Assembly: GCA_902797925.1 (NCBI GenBank)
Contig: CADBUT010000135.1
Coordinates: 1-7,445, forward strand
Direction of reading: 5' to 3'
DNA: 7,445 nt
From: an uncultured Spirochaetaceae bacterium
GTDB taxonomy: Bacteria; Spirochaetota; Spirochaetia; Treponematales; Treponemataceae
Both the position numbers and the translations under genes were made by a program. The first letter of the stretch is position 1. Every line of letters starts with the position of its first letter. Positions 1 through 6,677 of this stretch are shown in pieces. A model generated the notes under the pieces. The model was not told the origin of the DNA. It saw only the letters and a program-made list of their open reading frames with translations, and ran no database searches.

Positions 1-465
1 GCAGCAGTTTTGCAGACCTATCTTTTCTAAAACTGAAATGATTGTCTGCTGCGGTGCGCCAACCAGAAGAACAAGGCTCTGGTGCTCAAAAACGGGTGTA
101 AAATCAATTGCAGAAAGCGCAAGCAGAAACCATTCAGGATTACATTCAATTAAGATAAGCGTTTTTGACGCATATTCTTTTGCAAATGCAGCTGCACCGT
201 AACCAAGCCCGAAACCCAAAAAGACACCGGCGTCTGCCTTGCGAGCCTCTTCTTCTGAAATAAGCTTTTGCGCTTCTCTCTCTGGGTTATATGCTGAATG
301 AAGACTTAAGCCCTTGTATGTTGCAGAAACCTGGCCGTTTCTGCCGGTTATAATTTCCACGTCAGGCGGTAAAACAGGCGAATCAAAAAGCGGTCTGTAT
401 TGTTCTGCAAGCTGCGGAAAGCGTTTCTCAAAAAGTGCGCGGTTGCTATTCAAGAGTGAGTTCAA
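1..465 (-). CDS. Maf/DUF115-family glycosyltransferase-like protein, N-terminal part (3' end outside window)
   Basis: This frame stays open for 155 codons from a TTG at 465 to the left edge, so only the N-terminal part is visible. It resembles the Maf (motility accessory factor, DUF115/MptE-like) family. About residues 50-65 read Y-K-G-L-S-L-H-S-A-Y-N-P-E-R-E-A, matching the family's 'lyS.Y.P..EA' region. Residues 80-90 carry a glycine-rich strand-loop (G-F-G-L-G-Y-G at 84-90), followed by the L-I-E-C-N-P-E segment with Glu107, as in nucleotide-binding Rossmann-like folds. Family members in flagellated bacteria are implicated in transferring nonulosonic-acid-type sugars to flagellin in the cytoplasm; that role here is inferred. 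An in-frame TAA at 468-466 limits the start. TTG 465 is preferred over TTG 453 because GGAG at 479-476 lies 10 nt upstream. The gene overlaps the end of the ftsI-like gene by 20 bp, suggesting translational coupling. Confidence 0.75.
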   Translation of the reverse strand, partial: MNSLLNSNRALFEKRFPQLAEQYRPLFDSPVLPPDVEIITGRNGQVSATYKGLSLHSAYNPEREAQKLISEEEARKADAGVFLGFGLGYGAAAFAKEYASKTLILIECNPEWFLLALSAIDFTPVFEHQSLVLLVGAPQQTIISVLEKIGLQNCC

Positions 466-2323
466 TTATCATATTCTCCGTAACTGGTGTACCCGGCTCC
501 GGATTCTGCGAAACAACCCAGCCGTCACCTTTAATGACAAACTTGATGTCTGTACGGTTCAACAAAGGTGTCAGCATACGCTTCGGGTAACCTGTAAAGT
601 CAGGTACATAGCTTTTAATAACTATAGGCTTAGTCTGCGGAATTGTTATTTTGCCGGAATGAGTTACACTGATAGCTCTGTCACGCTGCATTCCAAGATA
701 ATCAATAATAGTGTTTGCCGCGTCTTGAATTACCGGCGCAACAATTCGGCCGCCGTAGGTTTCGCCCTTGGCTTTTGTAATAACGATGTACAGAATAATT
801 TCAGGATTCTCAATCGGGAAAATAGCCATACAGCTTGAAAGAAAGTCTTTGTCGCTGTAGCCGCCGTTCTCTGTATCTGCCATCTGGGCAGTACCTGTTT
901 TTACACCGATGGCAATATCACCGACGTTTGCTTTTGCACCTGTACCGATTCTTGCAGTAGTTTCCATACAGCTTAAAACGTAGTCAGCTGTAGATTTTTT
1001 GATAACCTGCTTTTTGAATTCAGGAACATGCTGATATATGACTTTGTCGTCTTTATTAAGAATTTTTGAAACTACAGAAAGCTGAACCGGTTTTCCGCCG
1101 TTTGCAATGGCAGAAGCCGCCTGAACCATCTGAAGTGCAGTCACACTGATTTCCTGACCCATTGCAATTGTCGGCTTTGAACGGCCTGACCAGCTGCTGT
1201 CAGTTGTGTCTTTTACAAGTCCCTTTTCCTCACTTGGAAGCTCAATGCCTGTTTTTGAGCCGAATCCAAAATTGTGAATCTGCTGAAGGAAAAACTCTGA
1301 GTTTATTTTCTGGCTCATCTGGGCAATTGCATCGTTGCACGAATATTGCAGTGCCTGTCTTGCTGTGAGCGGTCCGTGATGGTCAAGACACTTTATGCGG
1401 ACAAGCTCGCCGTTTGTTGTCTTGACTTCAAAAACACCGTCACATACAAAAACGTCGTTTTCACTTATAACACCTGCATCTATAAATGAAGCAACAGAGA
1501 AAATCTTGAAAACCGAACCCGGTTCATACATGTATTTTGCAGGTCTGTCCTTTTTTTCTTCTGCTGTTGCAGAACCGTAAGTGTTCAAATTCGGGGAAGG
1601 GTAGCTTATATAAGAAAGAATCTCGCCGGTCTTGGCTTCTGCTGCAATAAGCATCATGCTTTCAGCCTGTGTTCTTTCCATAGATTCTTTTGCAAGCTGC
1701 TCAAGTTTATACTGAAGTCCTGCATCAATTGTGAGCATTATGCTGTTGCCGTAGGTGTTTATCTTTGTGGGGTCGTCTGGCGGTGCAAGTTCATTCTGAA
1801 AAGAGTATTCAATTCCGGCAAGACCTTTACCGTCGTTGCCCATAAAGCCGATAATCTGTGCTGCCAGAGAATTTTCCGGATAAGAGCGTGCAATGGCTTT
1901 TTCAAGCCTTAAGCCTCGCAGATTGTTTGCGGCTACTACAGCCTGAATATCATCGTGCTCGCTCTGGTTTATACGCTTTTTAAGATAGAGAAAATCGCTA
2001 GGTGCTTCTTTTATCTGCTGTTCAATTTGTGCCGGCTCAATACCGATTATAGGACCTAAAGCGGCGGCAAGCACAGGTATGTTTTCCTTTTTTATAGCTG
2101 ACGGTGTTACAGACAGATTATATACAGTAGTCTGAATTGCAAGCACTTTTCCGTTTCTGTCGAGAATAGAGCCGCGCTCACGGATCATTGTTTTAGGCAA
2201 AACCTGGGCTTCCGGCTTGAACATCAAATTAGCGTATGAACACAAGATGCCGAAAATGAGCAGCCCTATTATAACTGCAAAAAAGATAAGTCTGCCGCGC
2301 GAATAGAAATTATTCATTTCCAT
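446..2323 (-). CDS. ftsI: Peptidoglycan D,D-transpeptidase, FtsI/PBP2 class B type, with C-terminal PASTA domain
   Basis: This is a 625-aa class B penicillin-binding protein that cross-links septal peptidoglycan in the periplasm. A short cytoplasmic tail is followed by one membrane segment (about residues 11-33). The PBP dimerisation domain follows, with the R-E-R-G-S-I-L-D-R-N-G signature at 48-58. The transpeptidase domain shows all three active-site motifs: S270-V-F-K273 (nucleophile and general base), S328-C-N330 and K475-T-G477. Residues about 572-625 form one PASTA domain (V-P-D-F-T-G-Y onset, N-P-E-P-G-T-P-V near the end). The length fits FtsI/SpoVD-type proteins. The start at 2323 is supported by AGGA at 2335-2332 with an 8-nt spacer; Met3 (2317) is an alternative that would give an ATGA overlap with lepB. 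It overlaps lepB by 10 bp upstream and the Maf-like gene by 20 bp downstream. The division-specific (FtsI) rather than elongation role is inferred from the PASTA tail and overall architecture. Confidence 0.93.
   Translation of the reverse strand: MEMNNFYSRGRLIFFAVIIGLLIFGILCSYANLMFKPEAQVLPKTMIRERGSILDRNGKVLAIQTTVYNLSVTPSAIKKENIPVLAAALGPIIGIEPAQIEQQIKEAPSDFLYLKKRINQSEHDDIQAVVAANNLRGLRLEKAIARSYPENSLAAQIIGFMGNDGKGLAGIEYSFQNELAPPDDPTKINTYGNSIMLTIDAGLQYKLEQLAKESMERTQAESMMLIAAEAKTGEILSYISYPSPNLNTYGSATAEEKKDRPAKYMYEPGSVFKIFSVASFIDAGVISENDVFVCDGVFEVKTTNGELVRIKCLDHHGPLTARQALQYSCNDAIAQMSQKINSEFFLQQIHNFGFGSKTGIELPSEEKGLVKDTTDSSWSGRSKPTIAMGQEISVTALQMVQAASAIANGGKPVQLSVVSKILNKDDKVIYQHVPEFKKQVIKKSTADYVLSCMETTARIGTGAKANVGDIAIGVKTGTAQMADTENGGYSDKDFLSSCMAIFPIENPEIILYIVITKAKGETYGGRIVAPVIQDAANTIIDYLGMQRDRAISVTHSGKITIPQTKPIVIKSYVPDFTGYPKRMLTPLLNRTDIKFVIKGDGWVVSQNPEPGTPVTENMIIELTLE
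476..479 (-). promoter_or_regulatory. Ribosome binding site deciding the TTG start of the Maf-like gene
   Basis: On the minus strand GGAG lies within the last codons of the ftsI-like gene, 10 nt before TTG 465 and 22 nt before the alternative TTG 453. The spacing favours TTG 465. No ATG or GTG start is available between the in-frame stop at 468-466 and the conserved region. Confidence 0.5.
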
Positions 2324-2805
2324 AGTGCTTTTCCTAGAACATTTGCAGTTGATACAAAACCGTAATCACGTGAATCAATTGATTCTGAATAATTATCACC
2401 TACTGCAAGTATTCTTCCTTCGGGTACTTTGGTAATGCCTTTTAAATTGAGATACTGTTGTTCTGTCAAAGGAATATTTTTTTGATTCACCTTTAAAATA
2501 TACTCCGAATCTGCAATAATTTCCAGCGGTTCGTTTTCTAAAGCAACACAGCGTTTTACTACAATATGATTATTATAATAGTATAGAACAATATCATCGG
2601 TTTTTGGTTTTGACCATTGTACTAAAAAAGATGAACCTAAGGGGTTTATAATTCCATAAGCAAGTTTGTTTTCTATTAAGTGGCTTCCCGGTTTTAAAGT
2701 TGGGCTCATAGAGAGGCCTTCAACTTTCAGAATATCAATTATAAAAAGCTTAAGAAAAACACCTATACAAATGCCTAAAAGAACAAAACGAAATTTACGA
2801 TTCAT
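2314..2805 (-). CDS. lepB: Signal peptidase I
   Basis: This 163-aa type I signal peptidase cleaves Sec/Tat signal peptides on the outer face of the cytoplasmic membrane. One N-terminal membrane segment (about residues 6-25) precedes the catalytic box V-E-G-L-S-M-S-P-T-L, with nucleophile Ser32. The general-base Lys84 lies in V-V-K-R-C-V-A-L-E, and the conserved G-D-N-Y-S-E-S-I-D-S-R-D-Y-G box spans 136-149. All catalytic elements are intact. The size matches compact single-TM enzymes. The reading frame is open back to 2919, but ATG 2805 is chosen because it puts the membrane anchor at the N-terminus and avoids overlapping the divergent gene. The ribosome binding site for it is weak. Its TGA overlaps the start of the ftsI-like gene, so the two are probably co-transcribed. 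Substrates probably include exported proteins encoded nearby, such as the 4415-6661 product (inference). Confidence 0.93.
   Translation of the reverse strand: MNRKFRFVLLGICIGVFLKLFIIDILKVEGLSMSPTLKPGSHLIENKLAYGIINPLGSSFLVQWSKPKTDDIVLYYYNNHIVVKRCVALENEPLEIIADSEYILKVNQKNIPLTEQQYLNLKGITKVPEGRILAVGDNYSESIDSRDYGFVSTANVLGKALWK
2332..2335 (-). promoter_or_regulatory. Ribosome binding site for the ftsI-like gene, inside lepB
   Basis: AGGA on the minus strand lies 8 nt before ATG 2323 and about 14 nt before the second possible ATG at 2317. The spacing favours the longer product. It is embedded in the final codons of lepB, consistent with coupled translation. Confidence 0.5.
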
Positions 2806-2906
2806 ACACGAACATTCTAATAATTGAAACTTTCTATGTCGATATATTTGATATGGAAATTTTCTCTTTTTACAAACCGCAGAATGATATAACTCAAAGA
2901 TTGCAG
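2806..2906. promoter_or_regulatory. Divergent promoter region between lepB and the M23 peptidase gene
   Basis: This AT-rich stretch separates the two divergent blocks and must hold, or lie next to, both promoters. On the plus strand TTGAAA (2824-2829) could be a -35 box, with a weak -10 such as TTTGAT (2847-2852). If it is used, transcription would begin near 2860, which would favour the later M23 start at 2907. On the minus strand TTTGTA followed after 17 nt by TATCAA is the best weak candidate for lepB. No clear operator or riboswitch fold was seen. Individual boxes are low confidence. Confidence 0.35.
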
Positions 2907-4130
2907 ATGTCTCCATCATTTAAAAATAAAAGACCTGCAAAGAATCATTCTGTTCAGTCAAAATCAGATTCTTCTTATACAAATTATACAACAGCATTTA
3001 GTGCTCCTATTTATAATTCACCGCTCTATGCAGGAAACACAAATGTCTTTACAGATACATTTGCAGTTCCTGTTCCTGGACGTGTTTCTGCAAAACCGTT
3101 GTCAAAAATTATTGTCGAAGCCGTTGTCGCTGTAGGTGCAAACGCAAAACTCATTTTTTTCGCAATGTTAGCTCTTATTGTTATAGGAACTTCTGTATAT
3201 TTTAGTGCACCTGTTCTTGACATGATTGACAATTATATGTTTGAGCCGGTTTCAATGAATTCGTTGTCTGAAAAAGATGCCAGTCTTGTTGACGAAGCAA
3301 TGCTGAATTTTATTTTTACGCCTCCTGCATCAGAGTCTGTCGATGCTGACGGAGACATTCTCTCTGCCGTACCAAGTGAGGCAATGGTTTATACAGAGCC
3401 GGTAACATTTTCAACATATATCGTAAAACCGAATGATAACATAACTTCAATCAGCAAGAATGCGGGATTGACAAATGTCTCAACATTGATTGCTGTAAAT
3501 AATATTTCGAATGTACGCCGACTTCAGGCCGGCCAGCGTTTAATTATTCCTTCTATAGATGGAATGAATTATACAGTTGCAGACGGTGACAGTCTTGAAA
3601 GTGTAAGCCGCAAATATGATGTCAGTGTAGAAAAGCTGCTTGATGTGAATGATCTTACTTCTTCTGTGCTTAAATCAGGACAGAAGATTTTCATTCCGGG
3701 CGCAAAGATGTCTGCCAATGACCTCAAAAAAGCTTTGGGTGAACTTTTTATGTACCCGATCAAGGCAAACTGGCGTCTTTCTTCAAATTACGGCAAACGT
3801 GCAGATCCTTTTACAGGTGTCAGCTCGTTTCATACAGGCATTGATATGGCTGTTCCAATGAAGACTCCTGTCTACGCTTCAGCAGACGGAACTGTAAAAA
3901 CTGTTTCATGGTCAAATGTCTATGGAAATTACATAATCATCAGCCATGCAGACGGCTATCAGACACTGTATGCTCATTTGTATTCAGCAAGTGCAAAGCA
4001 GGGACAGAAAGTTACGCAGGGAACAAAAATTGGTCTTGTAGGAAATACCGGGTATTCAACCGGCCCGCACCTCCATTTTACTGTTTATAAGAATAATAAG
4101 CTTATTAATCCGTTTGAGGTACTGAAATAA
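2853..4130 (+). CDS. Membrane-anchored LysM-LysM-M23 peptidoglycan endopeptidase
   Basis: This 425-aa cell-wall hydrolase should cleave peptidoglycan cross-bridges or stem peptides in the periplasm. A long, Ser/Thr/Asn-rich, probably cytoplasmic tail (about residues 1-98) precedes one membrane segment (about 99-119) and an acidic linker. Two LysM glycan-binding modules follow, at about 187-233 (Y-I-V-K-P-N-D-N-I onset) and 239-283 (Y-T-V-A-D-G-D-S-L onset), both ending in the typical G-Q-x-(I/L)-x-I-P. The LytM/M23 domain (about 300-425) has a complete set of residues: zinc ligands His327, Asp331 and His408, and catalytic His375 and His406 (Y-A-H-L and G-P-H-L-H-F). It is therefore expected to be active, unlike degenerate NlpD/EnvC-type activators. 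The start is uncertain: neither ATG 2853 nor ATG 2907 (Met19) has a clear ribosome binding site. A 1-bp overlap links it to the zinc-ribbon gene. Confidence 0.92.
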   Translation: MEIFSFYKPQNDITQRLQMSPSFKNKRPAKNHSVQSKSDSSYTNYTTAFSAPIYNSPLYAGNTNVFTDTFAVPVPGRVSAKPLSKIIVEAVVAVGANAKLIFFAMLALIVIGTSVYFSAPVLDMIDNYMFEPVSMNSLSEKDASLVDEAMLNFIFTPPASESVDADGDILSAVPSEAMVYTEPVTFSTYIVKPNDNITSISKNAGLTNVSTLIAVNNISNVRRLQAGQRLIIPSIDGMNYTVADGDSLESVSRKYDVSVEKLLDVNDLTSSVLKSGQKIFIPGAKMSANDLKKALGELFMYPIKANWRLSSNYGKRADPFTGVSSFHTGIDMAVPMKTPVYASADGTVKTVSWSNVYGNYIIISHADGYQTLYAHLYSASAKQGQKVTQGTKIGLVGNTGYSTGPHLHFTVYKNNKLINPFEVLK

Positions 4131-4369
4131 TGAAAATACAGAATGTGTGCTGCTGCTGCGGCAGAACAATAGAAAACTCATTTGTTTACTGCCCTTGGTG
4201 CGGCAAAGAAGTTATGGCTTCAAAGCCTGAAACAAAAGAAAAACCTTTGTACGAATATATTGAATGTATTGCAGATGACGTGCGCGAGCAGCGGATTTTC
4301 AAGATTGAGTATTCGCTGAATCAGCTTGAAAACGATTTGTCAAAGATGCTTGAAGAGTGCCGCCAGTAG
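4130..4369 (+). CDS. Small zinc-ribbon protein of unknown function
   Basis: This 79-aa protein has an N-terminal zinc ribbon. Four consecutive cysteines (Cys7-Cys10) provide a CxxC pair (Cys7/Cys10), and a second pair is C21-P-W-C24-G, the usual rubredoxin-like knuckle. Residues about 40-79 are charged and likely helical, possibly a short coiled coil (E-Y-I-E-C-I onward). There is no signal peptide or membrane segment, so it should be cytoplasmic. GAGG 10-13 nt upstream is a good ribosome binding site, and the ATG overlaps the upstream TAA by one base (TAATG), so it is translationally coupled to the M23 peptidase gene. Such 'zinc-ribbon domain' ORFs often have no assigned role; possibilities include a protein-protein adaptor or nucleic-acid binding. 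I do not assign a function. Confidence 0.85.
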   Translation: MKIQNVCCCCGRTIENSFVYCPWCGKEVMASKPETKEKPLYEYIECIADDVREQRIFKIEYSLNQLENDLSKMLEECRQ

Positions 4370-4393
4370 TTTCTTAAGCTGCGCCACTTTTTT
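4353..4393 (+). terminator. Candidate intrinsic terminator overlapping the 3' end of the zinc-ribbon gene
   Basis: The arm AGTGCCGC (4356-4363) can pair with GCGCCACT (4381-4388) with one C-C mismatch. After a bulged C, AGT (4365-4367) can pair with GCT (4378-4380), leaving a 10-nt loop. The stem is followed by a run of six T (4388-4393), and AAG at 4353-4355 can extend the base with the T tract. The hairpin contains the stop codon of the zinc-ribbon gene. If real, it would reduce read-through into the next gene; the mismatch and bulge make it moderate at best. Confidence 0.4.
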
Positions 4394-4414
4394 AATTGGT
4401 TTAACGGAGATTTT

Positions 4415-6661
4415 ATGAAAAAAATATTTGGTTCGCTGTTAATTTGTGTTCTGCTTCCGTCTATGATTTTTGGAGCAGTTCATTTTTCGTCAGTGGATTT
4501 AAACAGTCAGAATACATTGCTCTTTACGGTTTCTGCCGACAATCCTTGGAATCCGCATTACGAGGCACTTTTTCAGTCTTCAACAGACGGCAGCCGCGTT
4601 CAGATTCTTTCATGCTTCCCCGAAAGAATGGAGCTGCTTGAGAACGGCGCAACGCTGCAAATCAGAAACTGGTTCGGTACAGCGCGTTTTTCGGCAGAAA
4701 ATCATGCGCTTGTCTGGTCTTCTGTAACTCCGATTTTTGACAAAGGTGAACCGCTCGTCTACAATCCGCCGGACATTCATCTTGCAAGCCCGGACGGAAA
4801 CTGGAGTTTGTATTTGCGCAAGACTGATGTTGCAAGAGCAGAACTGCTTCTTGTTGACGAGCAGAATGATATTCAGGCAATTCTTTTGGAAAATCTGCCT
4901 TATGACACACAGACTGTTCCTGCAAAATGGGCAAAGGACAGTTCTTTTTTTGTTTATCAGAAAGATGACAAAGTCTTCTTTGCAGAACCTTCAATGTTCT
5001 TTCAGAAGACCCAAATTGATGAAAAATACAGAACACTTGGAAAAGGCACTATAAACAGTGTGTACTGGAGCTTGAACGGCTCGCTCGTTTTTGCAAGTGG
5101 CCGCGATTTGTTCAGCATTCCGAAAAACGAGCTTTATACGCGCTCGCTTTATTCGTCTGTTGTAGGCGCAGGCAAACGCATAGGCTATCTGCCTGCTGAA
5201 TTTGACCCGCAGCGCGATAAATTCTGGCTCAACAACACAGGCTCAACTGTGCTTTACGTGCAGAACAACGCAAATTTGTGGATGTACGATTTGAAAAGCG
5301 CAGTCGGCGGTAAAACGGCTTTTGTTGCGCCTTATGTAAGTCTGCCTGCTCAGGCTGTTTCTGTAGATGTCTTCTGGACAGCAGAAAATCTGCCTGTAAT
5401 CTGGGTTGAGCAGCTTTACCGCGGAAAACTTGCGACACTGGCTTTCGGTATGCTCAAAGGCCGCACAAAAACGACGGGCCGCATCGGCTACGACATTTCG
5501 TCTCTGCTGATTCCGCTTGATTCTTCAAAACCGGCACTTTCACCAGACGGCAAGAAATTTTCTTTCTGTTCGGGCGGTTCACTTTACGTTTATGACTCAA
5601 AGACCTGGACGCCGCTTGAAGCTTATAAAGAAGAAAAAGTTCATCAATATCTTTGGGCTAATAATGAGGCACTTTTCGTCGGCGGAGACGAGACTATAAG
5701 AAGCTGGAACATAAACACAAAAGTTCAGCATGTGCTCTTTCTTTCAAGCGCGCGCAAATTCGGTTTCAGCGCGAACGGTCAGAACGTACTTGCTGAAGCT
5801 GGCGGCAGAGTTTTGAGCTTCAACCAGTCTACAGGCTTGTGGCGTATAGCAAACGAGCAGATTGAGCGGAAGCCTTCTTTGCAGAACGAAAATGTGCGCG
5901 TGTTTATCGATGACAGCAGAAACGGATATTACGAGAACGCTATTTATGTGCGGTCGGTTTCAGGTCAGAGTTATACAAGACCTCTGCTGAAAGAACCGAA
6001 ATCCGGTGCACCAGGTTCATTTTCCGTGAAAAAGCCTGTTGTAGCTCTAGCATTTGACGCTTCTGACAGCGCGGACGGTCTGACACAAATTCTTGCAACT
6101 CTTGCCCACAACAAGGTTAAGGGCACGTTCTTCATAAACGGCGAATTCATGCGGCGCTTTCCTACAGGCGTACAGGAAATTGTAGCTGCCGGTCATCAGT
6201 GCGGCTCGCTTTTCTTTACGACAATGGATTTGGCTTCAAGCGGCTACGCTGTTGACGAGAACTTTATCATGCAGGGGCTTGCCCGCAATGAGGACGAATT
6301 TTTCAATTTAACCGGAACTGACATGTCGCCTGTGTGGCATACACCTGAATACATTACAAATGAAATAATCAATTCGGCAGGGCAGAGAGCCGGCTATGAA
6401 TTTGTTAGACAGGGCATTGCACCTGCCGACTGGGTTACAGTTGAAATGGCTCATGATATGCCCGGTCATTACAAAAGCTCATGCGAGCTTGCCTCATGGA
6501 TTGTAAGTCAGCTTAAAGACGGTGCGACAATTTCGATTCAGACTGGTATACGCAACGGTACAAGAAGCGACTATCTTTATGATTATCTGGACGAGCTTAT
6601 CTGTGCCATTCTGACCGCGGGCTATGACATTGTTCCGTACACACAGCTGGGAAGAAAATAA
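4415..6661 (+). CDS. Exported beta-propeller-like protein with degenerate polysaccharide deacetylase (NodB-like) domain
   Basis: This 748-aa protein starts with a Sec signal peptide (M-K-K, hydrophobic to about residue 18, likely cut near Gly20/Ala21; no lipobox). Residues about 25-490 look like a WD40/TolB-type beta-propeller, with repeated S-P-D-G turns (125-128, 376-379), S-A-N-G (452-455) and blade-like W/Y-rich strands. Residues about 540-745 resemble NodB polysaccharide deacetylases: V-A-L-A-F-D548, K-G-T-F-F-I-N-G (569-576), G-H-Q-C-G (593-597) and A-D-W (671-673). However, the metal site is lost. The second Asp is Ala549, the H-x-x-x-H ligands are Leu599 and Thr603, the motif-3 Arg is His642 and the motif-5 His is Gln709. 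Deacetylation therefore seems unlikely, and a binding role towards envelope glycan is inferred. GGAG (4406-4409) with a 5-nt spacer supports the ATG. The patatin-like gene starts 16 nt downstream. Confidence 0.8.
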   Translation: MKKIFGSLLICVLLPSMIFGAVHFSSVDLNSQNTLLFTVSADNPWNPHYEALFQSSTDGSRVQILSCFPERMELLENGATLQIRNWFGTARFSAENHALVWSSVTPIFDKGEPLVYNPPDIHLASPDGNWSLYLRKTDVARAELLLVDEQNDIQAILLENLPYDTQTVPAKWAKDSSFFVYQKDDKVFFAEPSMFFQKTQIDEKYRTLGKGTINSVYWSLNGSLVFASGRDLFSIPKNELYTRSLYSSVVGAGKRIGYLPAEFDPQRDKFWLNNTGSTVLYVQNNANLWMYDLKSAVGGKTAFVAPYVSLPAQAVSVDVFWTAENLPVIWVEQLYRGKLATLAFGMLKGRTKTTGRIGYDISSLLIPLDSSKPALSPDGKKFSFCSGGSLYVYDSKTWTPLEAYKEEKVHQYLWANNEALFVGGDETIRSWNINTKVQHVLFLSSARKFGFSANGQNVLAEAGGRVLSFNQSTGLWRIANEQIERKPSLQNENVRVFIDDSRNGYYENAIYVRSVSGQSYTRPLLKEPKSGAPGSFSVKKPVVALAFDASDSADGLTQILATLAHNKVKGTFFINGEFMRRFPTGVQEIVAAGHQCGSLFFTTMDLASSGYAVDENFIMQGLARNEDEFFNLTGTDMSPVWHTPEYITNEIINSAGQRAGYEFVRQGIAPADWVTVEMAHDMPGHYKSSCELASWIVSQLKDGATISIQTGIRNGTRSDYLYDYLDELICAILTAGYDIVPYTQLGRK

Positions 6662-6677
6662 GCAGGAAAAAGACAAC

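Noticed and set aside
314..838. Plus-strand open frame of 174 codons
   Set aside because: It lies antisense to the Maf-like and ftsI-like genes, and its translation has no recognisable domain. The minus-strand frames show clear family motifs.
2841..2857. AT-rich near-palindrome (GATAT/ATATG region) as a possible operator
   Set aside because: The symmetry is short and mainly due to AT content. There is no second copy or nearby regulator gene to support an operator.
2806..2919. Upstream extension of the signal peptidase frame to an ATG at 2919
   Set aside because: The extra 38 residues have no family similarity, would overlap the divergent M23 gene and would place an odd polar tail before the membrane anchor. 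ATG 2805 gives the normal architecture.
4415..4477. Lipoprotein signal peptide for the propeller/NodB protein
   Set aside because: The only early cysteine (Cys11) sits in the middle of the hydrophobic core and is not preceded by a proper lipobox after a full h-region. A standard Sec signal peptide fits better.
4662..5036. Minus-strand open frame of 124 codons inside the propeller/NodB gene
   Set aside because: It is antisense to a well-supported exported protein, and its composition is rich in Gln, Cys and Arg, as expected from a shadow frame. It has no domain.
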